The notes: generated by a model not told the origin, from the sequence alone. A stretch of 64,000 nucleotides of DNA from G963691835 sp963691835 (GCA_963691835.1 OY829383.1:62001-126000), one strand, 5' to 3'. Positions 43,102-52,321 are shown, counted from the stretch's first letter. Program-made: numbers and translations.

Positions 43102-46100
43102 CAGCCAACCTTGCGGGGCTTGGGCGCAGCCTGCATCAGTTGGGTGCTGCCGACCATCCGCGCGCGCTGATGATTACCAGCGGTGACCGCGTCGCGGATC
43201 TCAATCGCACCGGTCATCAATACCTTGGCGAGACGAGATGATAGCTCGGCATTCTCGGCGCGAAGGCCGGAGATCTCAGCCGTGAGTTTTTGAACCGCGG
43301 CGGCAAGCTCCTTATTGCCAAGCCCTGGCTCTCCGGTTTGGCTGTAGGTCGGCATCCGGTGGAGGTCGTCGAACCGGCGTTCCGTCGCCATCCGCAGATC
43401 CACCGGGATGCGCCGGCCATCGGGTAGCGGCACAAACGCCTCCGGCGTCCGGCCTTCGCCGAAGACGGCAAGGTGTGCGTCGTTGGCGATGCCGCCCCGC
43501 ATCAGGTCGACGGCACCCGCTGACGTCATGATCCCGCCGTCCGCAAACCCGACGATGCTCCGAACCACCGCATCGACACCGGCGTTCGACTGACGGAGGG
43601 CGGTTAACTGCCCCTCGCCAAAGCCGTCCGGTAGCGGGAGCCCGGCGGCGTCAAGCGCCTGATAGATCTCCACCGCGCGGGACGGGTTGTAGCCAAGATC
43701 ATATCCAGCCGGGAGGCCGCCGGTTCCGGTGCCAACATACTGGCCATTCCCGGCGCTCACGTAGGTCGGAGTGTCATTGCCCTCCGCCCAATCGCCGAGT
43801 AGATCGCGGATCTCCGTCAGCCGGTTGAGCTGCTGGTTCGCGATGGTCTCTTGAGCGTTCGCCGTTGCGTCCAGCGCCGAGGTTACCCGGTTGAAGTCCT
43901 CGACATAGGCGTCGGTCGAGGCGTTGTATGCCCGCGACACCTCCAGAAACTCACGCCCCAGCCCTCCGAGTTCGGCCGCCGCGGCGAGACTTTCATCATC
44001 GGTCGGGTCGCTGTCATTGGCTAAACCGAAGGCGTCCTCGAACCTGCGTTCCGCCTCAGCGAGTTGGTCGGCCACCGACAACGTTGAAAGGCTCCGATCC
44101 ATCCGGAGATCCGCACTCGCGTTCCGTAGGCTGCCGACACTTGAGAGCAGGTTGTCGACCGTCTCCTCTATCGCGTCGCGTTCTGCCCGACGGGTGTCGA
44201 TCAGCTCAAGCTCGGCATCGATGAGAGCCTGGGTCTCGTAGGCCAGTACCGCCGCCTCCGTCTCCACGAGATCCGTGTTGTCGTTGGCGGGCCCTGAAGA
44301 CTGGTCGCCGACGATGCCAAGAAGCCCCGCGATGCGGTCCCCGAACACGTTCTCGATCTGGGCGAGCGTGTCGTTGTACGACTCCGCTTGGCCAAGCAGG
44401 GCGTTGATGCCCTCCACGAGCAGTTCGTCGATCCGCCCCTGGACCTGGGGCAGCAGTCCCCGCTCGTCGACTTCGAACAGCGACGCGCTATTGAGGTCGA
44501 GCGCCTTGATGGTCTCGGCCAGGGCGCCAATGCCGCCGAAATCGATGGTGGAACCCGACAGCGTGCCGTCGCTGCTGACCCCGATACCCAAACCGGCCAG
44601 GAATTCGTCCTGGGTCGCGTTCCGCGCGCCCGTAATGGCGTCGGTGGTGATCTCTCCGACGTTGATAAGTTCTTGGCCGAAGGCGGCCAGATCCTCGTTA
44701 AGCGCCTCCAAGTCCGGGACCGTTGCCTCGACCTGGGCTTTGATCTCCTCGAATTGCGTCACCAGCGGGGACACCGCCGGAACGATCTCTTCGAACAGCG
44801 CAAGCGGCCCATCGATTTGTTCGCTGATGGTCTCGGTCACACCCGCGAAATACGCCTCGACCTGATCCTTGGCGATCTGCAACGCCTCAGCCACGCGGTC
44901 CCGGCCATCCAGGAAGAACGGGTCAACCGGCAGATCATCGGGGACCTGTGCGCCTGCCTGGATGAGAGTATTGACCAGATCGCGGGTGAGCGACACGTAG
45001 TCGACCTGATCCCCGGCGCGCTCGAACTGGTTTCGGAACGTCGTGACGAACTCACCGTCCGGCCCGAACACGTCGAACACGGCCTCCTCAACGGAGGACA
45101 GGTCGAGGTTCTTAACGAAATTCACGCCGAAAAGGTCGAAGTCCCCAAGCTGCTGGAACAGGGTCGTGGGGTCGCCGCGAAGTGTTTCGGTGAACCCGCT
45201 GGTCACGCTCCGCCCGAGCCGCTGGTAGCCCGCGTCGTCGTTAATGTTGGAGGCCAGCACGCTGAACAGTTGGTCCGCGTAGGGCTCCAGGTTGATGTCT
45301 CGGCCACCCTGGCCATTGATCGGCCCGGCGCCAATGGCAACGGTGGGGTCCGTGGTAAAGCCAAAGCGCCCGCCGGATACGATTTGCCGGGTCAGACTCT
45401 CCGATACGGTGCCGTCCTGATTGCCTTCAAGCAGCATCCGAAGCTGGAAGGACAACGGCCCCTGGGGATCGAACACCCGGACGGCCTGATCCACAAAATC
45501 CGAGATCCCGGCCAGCGGGGAGCCCGATTCCGCCGCCGAGGTGCGCGCACCGGAACGGACCGCCTCCAGGCTAGCGTTGAACACCTCCTGGCTCTCGGCG
45601 GCCAGGGTCAGCCGGTCGGCGGCGGTCGCGCTTGTGTCGGCAACATCCCGCAGGCCCTCGGCAAGCGCGTCAAAGCCCGCGATAAAGTCAATGTCCGCGA
45701 TAGCTTGTTCAAAGTCCGCTTCGCTGAATCCGTTGGCGGCGGCGCGAGCCAAGTTGCCGAACCCAATCCTCATCGTGGCGGCGGCCTCGTCCGACACGCC
45801 GTCAATCAACCCCCCGTCCAGGGCGTCGATGAAGTTCCGGGACACGAAGTCGACAATGGCGCCGCGCATGCTGTCTTCGTCGGTGCCACGGCGGCCGAAA
45901 TTCTTTCGCAGATCGTCGGTGATCCCGAAGATGCCGGTGGAGTCGTATCCCCGGAAATCCTGAGATGCGATGCCAGGCGTGATGATGGACGATCCGAAAC
46001 GGCCGTTTGCAAAACCCACCTCGCCGCCGAACGCGCCGCCGGTCAGCCGTCCTCCCGATCGGTCCAGCGCCGCGTTAACGACCGCCTGAATCGTTCCCCC

Positions 46101-48959
46101 GAGCGCGTCTCCGAGTTCGCTCGAGCCGCCGTTATCTGTCGTGACGCGGAAACCGCCGATCCGGCCATCCGCGACGTCGAAGTTCGTGCCGACCGCCGGG
46201 CCAGACGAGGTGTTTCCAAGGGCCTCCATAAAGCCGAGCCCAAGGAACGCCAACGGCGGCGCCACGGCAAGGGAGGCGAGTTGCGATGCCGCGAGGACCG
46301 CCGTGTTGCCCGCCGTCGTCAGCGCGCCGCCTGCTGAAAGACCGTTGGCGGCCAGAGCCGCTGGCGAAGACCCCGCAAGCGGGCCGGAGAGTGCGAGCGT
46401 TTGTCCGGCACTCAGCGGCGCGGAAAGACCGAGTGTTGCGCCCGCGGACGAAAAAGCAAAGTTCTGCACCGCCGGCGCGATGTTGAACAACTGGCCATTT
46501 GCCAGCGCGGATCCGAATGAGGATGCGTGCCGCCCAATGCCGAGGATGTTGGTGATGGACGGGCCGGACGAGGATCCGCCGCCAAGGCCGAAAATCTCAG
46601 CGACGATCGAGGAGGGTTCGATCACGCTACCGATCGCGGTGCTTGCCGAGCCGCTTGCGATTCCCAATCCGTCGCTCAGGCCCAGTATGTCGCCAATGAC
46701 GAATTGTGTCGCCAACTGTGCGGCCAACCGCTCGAAGATGTCCGCGATCCCATCGGCGAAATCATCGAAACCGTTTAGACCGTTCTCGAAGATATCGGCG
46801 AACAGCTCCTGGAAGTTGTCTTCGATCTGACTGACAGCGTCATTGACCGCGGAGGCAAAAGCGTTCGCCTCGATCTGCGCCTCGCGGAGTGCGTCAGACG
46901 TGTCGTCGATCGCCCGGTTGATGGCCCGGATCTCTTCGGGGCTGTCCGCGATGACCTTCAGACCGTCGAGGTCCACAAGCTCACGGCGGTAACGCTCCAC
47001 AGCTGTTTCTGTGGACCGGACCAGCCCGGCAAGCCGCTCCTGTTGGTCCGCCATGTATTCTGACGCCTCGGCAGCGGCGTGCTTGGCGATGGTGTTCGCC
47101 TCAAGGGCTGCGGTCTCTTCGGGGGTCAGGTCCCGGCCGAGTTTTTGCCGCCATGACGCTTCTTCCTGCAACGCCTCGATCTGAGGCTCGCTGAGACCGA
47201 TCATCTCCCGTGTTAGAGCCGCCTCGTTCTCAAGGCTCTTGAGATATGCATCGAATGCCTGTTTGTTCTGTGCGGCTTCGCGGGCTTTCTGGACCTCATC
47301 CAACTGGACCACCAGGCGACGCAGCACCATGGTTTCGTCGTCGTAGATGTCGAAGCCCAGCTGACGAGCTTGATTTACGGACTCAATGCCGAGCTTTTGA
47401 TCCTCGTAAGCGTCCAACCCACGCCCAAGGGCCGTGATCAGAAGGTGCTCGTCGGCGATTTGCTGTCGGATCGCCTGAGACGCCTTTTCAAACTGAAGCT
47501 GTCGAGCCTCCAGCGTCTTTCGCACATCCTCTTCCGATGACCGCCTGTCCTCGTTTGCCTGCTGCACCTTGACCGTTTCGACCGCTTCTTGGCGGATCAG
47601 GTCAATCTGGTCTTCGGTCACCCTCTTAATGTCACGACGCGCCTGTGCTTCCGCACGATCCGCCGCCGCAATCTGTTTTTGAACATCAAGAGAAAGACCA
47701 CTGACGCGAGCGCGCTCCTTGATACTCTCTACCAGGTCATCCACGGCCTTCTGAGTTCGGCGTGTAGCCGCCTCCGCCTCTCGCTCTTCCCTAGAAATTG
47801 AAAACGGCCGGTCTATGCCTGAAAAATCGATGAGTTCCGCCTGGGCTGCAACGCTCGCCTCAAGCTGGCGAATTTCCTTCTTCAACTCATCGAGTGCTTC
47901 TGGATCGATACTTTCGGCGATGCTCTCAACAAGGTCATTCTGGGCTTGCCTCAGATCCTCTGTTAGCCCCGAGAACCGTTCGGCCGCAGTCTCAATGCGC
48001 ACGTCCTCGCCCATTGCGTCCGTGACCGCTTCCACCCCTTTCGCCAGCAGAAGCAGAGCATTGGACGCCTTATCTACAACCGCGGTCTTTCCGATCTCCT
48101 CGAAGAACAGTCCGACCCGCTCGGTCAGCGTGTCATAAGCACCGGAAAGCCCGCCAGCCTCGGCCTCGCCTGCACCCCCCACTTGGCTCTCGACCGCAGA
48201 GAGAATCATGGCCTGCGCGCTCGCGGCGTCGCCAGCCTCTGTCATCGCCTTGATGCTGTCGCGTTGCGCCTCTGTGAACGAGACGCCCACCCTTCTGAGT
48301 CTGGTAAGCCCCTGTGCCGGGTCTTCAAGCGCCTTGGCCAGCGTTTGCGTTGCCGTTTGGATCGATCCAAAACCAACTGCCGACAGGTCCTGTGCGGCCC
48401 GAAGGGTTCGCTCGAAGGTGTCACCGGAGATAGACCGAAACGTAAGCAATTGAGCCGCGGCATCCCGGACCCCCTGCGTAGAGGCTAGCGTTGCAATTCC
48501 GATGCTTTGGGCCAACTGTTCGATCTGCGCGGCGGAACGACCGCTGGCATTCTCGGTTGTTCTAAGCAGCGCTTCGATTTTAAACGTCTGCCGCTCCCAC
48601 TGAGCGGTCGCCTGTGCGGCTTTCACCATGACCCCGGTCGACGCCGCGACAGCGAGACCAAAAGCGGCCATGGCCGGGTTCACAGATCCCAAGGCAGCCC
48701 CGACAGAGGACAGCCGGCCGGCGGTCCCGCCAAGCGGCCCTTCCAGTATGGCGACTGACCGGGCGGCGGTGCTTGTCGCCCGCCCGAAAGCGCCGAACCG
48801 TTGGTTTACCTGATTTACCGATCGATCGACCTTGCCCAGCCCGCCTTGAATCCCCTTGGCCGCGCCCTGAACCGCCTCGTCCGCACGCTTCAACTCGCGG
48901 CGTAGCTGTTCCGTCGTCGCATCGATCCGGATCAAGAGCTGTTCAGCTGTTGCCATCAA
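43101..48959 (-). CDS. Tail tape measure protein
   Basis: 1952 residues, the largest gene: it sets tail length and may aid DNA entry. N-terminus QLLIRIDATTEQLRRELKRA and VDRSVNQVNQRFGAFGR is the usual prophage tape-measure opening. Long coiled-coil stretches (390-700, 1600-1750) alternate with Gly/Ala-rich hydrophobic segments near 780-910 suited to membrane insertion. Preceded by a terminator at 48975-49007, so transcription must start locally or read through. A second Met one codon in is the more likely start. Confidence 0.93.
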   Translation of the reverse strand: MMATAEQLLIRIDATTEQLRRELKRADEAVQGAAKGIQGGLGKVDRSVNQVNQRFGAFGRATSTAARSVAILEGPLGGTAGRLSSVGAALGSVNPAMAAFGLAVAASTGVMVKAAQATAQWERQTFKIEALLRTTENASGRSAAQIEQLAQSIGIATLASTQGVRDAAAQLLTFRSISGDTFERTLRAAQDLSAVGFGSIQTATQTLAKALEDPAQGLTRLRRVGVSFTEAQRDSIKAMTEAGDAASAQAMILSAVESQVGGAGEAEAGGLSGAYDTLTERVGLFFEEIGKTAVVDKASNALLLLAKGVEAVTDAMGEDVRIETAAERFSGLTEDLRQAQNDLVESIAESIDPEALDELKKEIRQLEASVAAQAELIDFSGIDRPFSISREEREAEAATRRTQKAVDDLVESIKERARVSGLSLDVQKQIAAADRAEAQARRDIKRVTEDQIDLIRQEAVETVKVQQANEDRRSSEEDVRKTLEARQLQFEKASQAIRQQIADEHLLITALGRGLDAYEDQKLGIESVNQARQLGFDIYDDETMVLRRLVVQLDEVQKAREAAQNKQAFDAYLKSLENEAALTREMIGLSEPQIEALQEEASWRQKLGRDLTPEETAALEANTIAKHAAAEASEYMADQQERLAGLVRSTETAVERYRRELVDLDGLKVIADSPEEIRAINRAIDDTSDALREAQIEANAFASAVNDAVSQIEDNFQELFADIFENGLNGFDDFADGIADIFERLAAQLATQFVIGDILGLSDGLGIASGSASTAIGSVIEPSSIVAEIFGLGGGSSSGPSITNILGIGRHASSFGSALANGQLFNIAPAVQNFAFSSAGATLGLSAPLSAGQTLALSGPLAGSSPAALAANGLSAGGALTTAGNTAVLAASQLASLAVAPPLAFLGLGFMEALGNTSSGPAVGTNFDVADGRIGGFRVTTDNGGSSELGDALGGTIQAVVNAALDRSGGRLTGGAFGGEVGFANGRFGSSIITPGIASQDFRGYDSTGIFGITDDLRKNFGRRGTDEDSMRGAIVDFVSRNFIDALDGGLIDGVSDEAAATMRIGFGNLARAAANGFSEADFEQAIADIDFIAGFDALAEGLRDVADTSATAADRLTLAAESQEVFNASLEAVRSGARTSAAESGSPLAGISDFVDQAVRVFDPQGPLSFQLRMLLEGNQDGTVSESLTRQIVSGGRFGFTTDPTVAIGAGPINGQGGRDINLEPYADQLFSVLASNINDDAGYQRLGRSVTSGFTETLRGDPTTLFQQLGDFDLFGVNFVKNLDLSSVEEAVFDVFGPDGEFVTTFRNQFERAGDQVDYVSLTRDLVNTLIQAGAQVPDDLPVDPFFLDGRDRVAEALQIAKDQVEAYFAGVTETISEQIDGPLALFEEIVPAVSPLVTQFEEIKAQVEATVPDLEALNEDLAAFGQELINVGEITTDAITGARNATQDEFLAGLGIGVSSDGTLSGSTIDFGGIGALAETIKALDLNSASLFEVDERGLLPQVQGRIDELLVEGINALLGQAESYNDTLAQIENVFGDRIAGLLGIVGDQSSGPANDNTDLVETEAAVLAYETQALIDAELELIDTRRAERDAIEETVDNLLSSVGSLRNASADLRMDRSLSTLSVADQLAEAERRFEDAFGLANDSDPTDDESLAAAAELGGLGREFLEVSRAYNASTDAYVEDFNRVTSALDATANAQETIANQQLNRLTEIRDLLGDWAEGNDTPTYVSAGNGQYVGTGTGGLPAGYDLGYNPSRAVEIYQALDAAGLPLPDGFGEGQLTALRQSNAGVDAVVRSIVGFADGGIMTSAGAVDLMRGGIANDAHLAVFGEGRTPEAFVPLPDGRRIPVDLRMATERRFDDLHRMPTYSQTGEPGLGNKELAAAVQKLTAEISGLRAENAELSSRLAKVLMTGAIEIRDAVTAGNHQRARMVGSTQLMQAAPKPRKVG

Positions 48960-48974
48960 TACCTCCTGAAACGA

Positions 48975-49007
48975 AAACAGCCCCCTTCCGAAGAAAGAGG
49001 GCTGTTT
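48975..49007 (-). terminator. Terminator between the toxin gene and tape measure
   Basis: Nine-base stem AAACAGCCC / GGGCTGTTT, read on the minus strand and followed by TTCGTTTC. It closes the Panacea toxin-antitoxin transcript upstream of the tape measure gene; nearly symmetric, so it could also stop + strand transcripts. Confidence 0.7.
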
Positions 49008-49051
49008 ACCTTGGGGTCGCTCGCTCGGTTGAGCGGGTCGACGGTGATGGT

Positions 49052-49654
49052 TTAGAGGGTGGGCCGGTTCTCCGGGACAACCAGCCGAAGGCGATGCTGA
49101 CCGGTTACTTTCGACCGGCGGCGGGCCAAAGCTTCGGTCACGTATGCCGAGCCCCCACTATCGACCAACCAATCCCGGATCAGGTCAACGTGGAACATAT
49201 AGCGCCCGAGACGCGGTTCATGAGCGGGCCGGGAAATTTGAGCGTCGGCAGCTAGAAACAGATCAGCCCGGAAGGCAGCGATAAACCGCCAGAACAGCCT
49301 GGACAGATTCGCGATTGCCAGGTTCACGAAGCGAGGCGACAAGGTTCTTGGCGGGTCATCTTGCAGGAACTGTACTACCCGCCGGGCAAGGTCCGCAGAG
49401 ATAGCGCCACGGTGTTTGGCGTCGCCCATCTCGCGTGGCGCGAAGGTCGTCACGCGGGAACAATCAAGAAAACAGTCTTTCGAAAGCGCGTGATGATCAG
49501 TAGCGACAAGATGAAGTTGGCCGCTACCGTGGCGCTGAGGGTTCGTGTTTATCCAGAAAAAGAGGTTTTCAGCCGCGCAAATGCAAAGGGCGATCTTGTC
49601 TTTTGGCGGACGGGTGAGCGTCGTGTAGATGACGTAAACGTGTACGACAATCAC
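49052..49654 (-). CDS. Putative toxin partner of the Panacea antitoxin
   Basis: 200 residues from a GTG overlapping the antitoxin stop (GTGA). Residues 1-120 look like a compact domain: YVIYTTLTRPPKDKIALCIC, NLFFWINTNPQRHGSGQLHL, SKDCFLDCSRVTTFAP, then RGAISADLARRVVQFLQDDP and PRTLSPRFVNLAI. Cys/His-rich spacing is notable. This resembles small proteins encoded beside Panacea (DUF4065) antitoxins. The last 80 residues are basic and less conserved-looking. The toxic activity is inferred from context only. Confidence 0.6.
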   Translation of the reverse strand: MIVVHVYVIYTTLTRPPKDKIALCICAAENLFFWINTNPQRHGSGQLHLVATDHHALSKDCFLDCSRVTTFAPREMGDAKHRGAISADLARRVVQFLQDDPPRTLSPRFVNLAIANLSRLFWRFIAAFRADLFLAADAQISRPAHEPRLGRYMFHVDLIRDWLVDSGGSAYVTEALARRRSKVTGQHRLRLVVPENRPTL

Positions 49655-50184
49655 AAAACACCATAGCTCGCAAACTCTTGCGCTTCGGCAACGATGACTT
49701 CCCGATCGTCACCTTCAATCATATGCTCATAGTCCATAGGGCCATTGACAGCCGCTTCAAACCAAGCGCGCTCTTGATGCGTTAATCCCGACAATACGCC
49801 AAAGCCATGGCCACGGCAAAACGCTATCGCTTCGTCCAGGCATTCCAGATCGCTCGGCGACAGCGCATCCAAGTCCGGGGCGCGCTTGGCAGCTATGCGC
49901 AGATAGGGGCCACTCTTGATCAAAAGCGCAGCGATAATCGCATCGGGGTCTCCGGCCTGGTCAAGTTTGCCTTTAATGAAGTCATAGAGCGTCGAAGGCA
50001 CCGGGCCGTTCGTCATGGCAACGAAGGTGTCACCGATGATCGGGCGCGAATACCTATTAAGGTGCTGTTTTTCGGCGAAAAAAATTATCTTAGCTGCGTA
50101 AAATGCGGTTAATTCTGGCCATTTCGACGCGACATAGGTCAGCGTCTCCACACCCTTCCTTTCGTCAAACTGAAATCGCAACAT
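49651..50184 (-). CDS. Panacea-domain (DUF4065/SocA-like) antitoxin
   Basis: 177 residues from ATG 50184. ETLTYVASKWPELTAFYAAK, then IIFFAEKQHLNRYSRPIIGD and TFVAMTNGPVPSTLYDFI are the hallmark of the Panacea/DUF4065 domain, known in PanAT toxin-antitoxin pairs and SocA. The remainder (LDALSPSDLECLDEAIAFCR) is the usual helical end. Antitoxin first, toxin second with a 4-base overlap, is the common PanAT order. Upstream, CTCAGTTGAC (50194-50203) and its inverse GTCAACTGAG (50303-50312) may be autoregulatory sites. Confidence 0.85.
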   Translation of the reverse strand: MLRFQFDERKGVETLTYVASKWPELTAFYAAKIIFFAEKQHLNRYSRPIIGDTFVAMTNGPVPSTLYDFIKGKLDQAGDPDAIIAALLIKSGPYLRIAAKRAPDLDALSPSDLECLDEAIAFCRGHGFGVLSGLTHQERAWFEAAVNGPMDYEHMIEGDDREVIVAEAQEFASYGVL

Positions 50185-50193
50185 AACGAACCT

Positions 50194-50312
50194 CTCAGTT
50201 GACCTTGTCCCACAAAAGCCTTGAGTTGTCACTCGCCATGTTGCGGGCGACACCCCTCACGTCAATCCATGTGGCCGCCGCGTCAATCTCAGAGAAGAAA
50301 TTGTCAACTGAG
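50194..50312. promoter_or_regulatory. Inverted 10-bp motif upstream of the antitoxin gene
   Basis: CTCAGTTGAC at 50194-50203 and its exact reverse complement GTCAACTGAG at 50303-50312 flank the start region of the antitoxin; related GAGTTGTCAC (about 50223) and GTCAACCTGA (about 50344) are nearby. Several TTGACA cores could be -35 elements for leftward transcription. Binding by the antitoxin is inference. Confidence 0.45.
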
Positions 50313-50599
50313 AATGCGGTTTTCTGAGGCGTTGATGTTGTTTGTCAACCTGATGAGGCCGCCTGCGATTTCATCTCCGTCACGTACCGATATCTCGCAA
50401 CACCCTTTAACGGGGGGGGGTGCCGGTTGATGCATGCTTTTCCTCTTTAACTAATTGTTTTTTTGTGCGATTTGCGGGGCCGGGCGGCTTACAACCGCGA
50501 CGGCGTCTCAGGGCTCATCGAGGGGGCGCTTGAGACCCTGGCCAAGCTCCACGTCCGGGCAGCTGACCGGCAGAGGATGGCGTCGGCGCGATTCTTTCG

Positions 50600-51045
50600 G
50601 CTGCTGAATTTTCAGCAGCATTGTTTATCAATAACTTGCTGGTAAGGCTGGTCCCTCAATTCTGAGGAGCCATCGTGCAATCTGCAAAATGACTAATGGA
50701 ATCAGAGGTTCCTGAAAATGCAGGAGCCACATTGCTCGCAGTCAAAGGGGCGTAGCATGGCGCGATACCACCAAACAGCCTAAAGGCGGCCTTGATGCCA
50801 CTAACTCCCTGAAAAATCTAGCTCCTCAAAACTGCGGAGCCACCCACTATCCGTTGTCGGTCAACCGATTTGTAGAGATGAAGCGGCGCGCAAGTCTCTG
50901 AAAAATATAGCTGCCGAGATCTCGGCAGCCCGAATTGCCGAAGTTTTCCCCCGTTCCGGTGAAAACCTTGGAAACGAGTTAGCCCTGCTCTCCAATACGA
51001 GCGACCGGCGGCCAATATGGCTCCCCAGTTTTGGGGAGCTATATT
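50600..51045. repeat. Array of six related hairpins in non-coding DNA
   Basis: Stem-loops at 50600-50619 (GCTGCTGAA/TTCAGCAGC), 50650-50671 (GGTCCCTCA/TGAGGAGCC), 50707-50728 (GGTTCCTG/CAGGAGCC), 50821-50840 (GCTCC/GGAGC), 50910-50929 (perfect GCTGCCGAGA palindrome) and 51014-51045 (14-bp stem). Several share GAAAAATATAGCT before and GGAGCCA after; the last is inverted. Different stems keep pairing by compensatory changes. The gene-free stretch 50185-51158 contains nothing else except a 9-10 base G run near 50411. Confidence 0.75.
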
Positions 51046-51108
51046 TTCCAACAGGTTATCGATGTCCGTCAGTACATAATCGTACCACTCACCGACGCAT
51101 GCACGAAA

Positions 51109-51135
51109 GAGGGCGCCTCAAATCGGGGCGCCCTC
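51109..51135 (-). terminator. Terminator after tail chaperone GT
   Basis: GAGGGCGCC / GGCGCCCTC, nine-base stem, followed on the minus strand by TTTCGTGC. It lies 24 bases after the GT stop codon and isolates the tail-chaperone transcript from the Panacea cassette. Confidence 0.7.
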
Positions 51136-51158
51136 GCTTCGTGTTCTCTCTTTGTTTT

Positions 51159-51757
51159 TCATATTGAGCGCGCCTGAAGGAACGTGAACAACTCCGCGTC
51201 TTTTGCCGCTCGGGTCTTTTCCTTTGGTTTCGTTTTGCCGCCGAAAAGGCCCATGGGAGAGGTCTTCTGGACCCACTCCACCCTTGCTTCATACGCTGTT
51301 AGGATATGAGGGATCGGGGTCTTCATCGTGGTTTTCGGCGTCCACCCGAGGACCCCGGTCCCGATTTCAAAGAGCTGGGTCCAGTACTCTTCCTGGGTCA
51401 GTCGTTTCCCGCGTCGTCCTCATCGTCCGAAGCAATGCCCTCGTTCTCATCTGGCCGCTTTCCCCCGTTCATCAGAATGCCGAGGTATTCCGCACAGGGC
51501 CCCGAGAGCTTCACAATGCCGAAGTCATAAAGGTCTTCCTGCATTTTCTTGATGTCGTCCTCACCCCGGATGCCCGCTCCGACAGTCACGATAACAAACG
51601 CGGTATGAAGCTTCAGAGCCATTAGGTCGCGAAGACCCTGCTGGAATCCGCGAAGCTCTTTGTCGAGACGCATTGATGCCTTCAGCGTGGGCTTCAGGGT
51701 GTAGGTTTTGCCGGCGGTTTCGATGACGACGTTGTCGCCGTTGAGATTACTCGTCAT
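51159..51757 (-). CDS. Tail assembly chaperone GT (programmed -1 frameshift)
   Basis: Read-through product of the G gene: at the slippery heptamer GGGAAAC (51410-51404, in zero-frame register G-GGA-AAC), a -1 shift skips the TGA and adds 81 codons: LTQEEYWTQLFEIGTGVLGW, HILTAYEARVEWVQKTSPMG, ending FTFLQARSI at 51161. Product about 199 residues. The T part resembles second tail-chaperone domains. As in lambda G/GT, the minor fusion is thought to recruit the tape measure and major tail protein. Confidence 0.85.
51398..51757 (-). CDS. Tail assembly chaperone G
   Basis: 119 residues. KTYTLKPTLKASMRLDKELR followed by GFQQGLRDLMALKLHTAFVI and DLYDFGIVKLSGPCAEYLGI is the opening and body of the gp11/GTA-type tail chaperone family. 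Acidic C-terminus ENEGIASDDEDDAGND ends at the slip site. Major translation product; acts in the cytoplasm on the tape measure before tail polymerisation. Confidence 0.85.
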   Translation of the reverse strand: MTSNLNGDNVVIETAGKTYTLKPTLKASMRLDKELRGFQQGLRDLMALKLHTAFVIVTVGAGIRGEDDIKKMQEDLYDFGIVKLSGPCAEYLGILMNGGKRPDENEGIASDDEDDAGND

Positions 51758-51770
51758 TGCTTATCTCCAA

Positions 51771-52238
51771 TCAGGCGGCCGCGACCTGAACAACCGCGCT
51801 GTTGAGTTGAACCTGGAAGGTCTGGCGGATGACGTTCTCCGCATTACCCGAGTCGATGTTCGCCGAGGTAACCAGGCCCCGATAATAGAAGGTCGTGCCC
51901 GAGCTTGTGCCGTCGTCGAACTCGATCTTGATGGCGTAGTTGTCGTCCGACAGCAGTGCGGCTCGGAGCGCGTTCTGCCCGGCGTCGCTCGGATCGTATC
52001 CGCACGTGATGTCCATCGTTCCGGCGTCGAAAGTCGTCTTGATCTTCCGGACCCGGCGGTCGCTCAGTGCCGTGAAGTTCTGAGTCGATGCGGTGTCGCC
52101 GAAACCGCCCGCGCTCTCGATCTCGCCAATCTCGACATAGGACAGAGCTTCGAACCCGTCTTTATCGACGACCGTGTCCGCCGCCACCGCGCCGATGAAC
52201 ACCTTGGTTCCGGCATTGCTATCAACAGCCATTTTCAT
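51771..52238 (-). CDS. Major tail (tube) protein
   Basis: 155 residues, beta-rich tube subunit: VFIGAVAADTVVDKDGFEAL, DRRVRKIKTTFDAGTMDITC, IKIEFDDGTSSGTTFYYRGL. Typical of HK97-type siphovirus major tail proteins, and placed just before the chaperones. Start may be the first or the third codon Met. Confidence 0.88.
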   Translation of the reverse strand: MKMAVDSNAGTKVFIGAVAADTVVDKDGFEALSYVEIGEIESAGGFGDTASTQNFTALSDRRVRKIKTTFDAGTMDITCGYDPSDAGQNALRAALLSDDNYAIKIEFDDGTSSGTTFYYRGLVTSANIDSGNAENVIRQTFQVQLNSAVVQVAAA

Positions 52239-52321
52239 GGACTCCTAGTGTTTCGGCCAATGACGGCCGGATGCGCTTGCCCAAGGCGCGGGATGGGCGC
52301 AACTCCGTTTTGGAGGTCTTG

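Noticed and set aside
44388..46337. 649-codon + strand frame
   Set aside because: Lies wholly antisense to the tape measure gene; its length reflects codon bias of that gene and it resembles no protein.
50600..51045. Hairpin array considered as a CRISPR array
   Set aside because: Units differ in sequence, spacing is irregular (about 35-90 bp), one is inverted and no cas genes are present.
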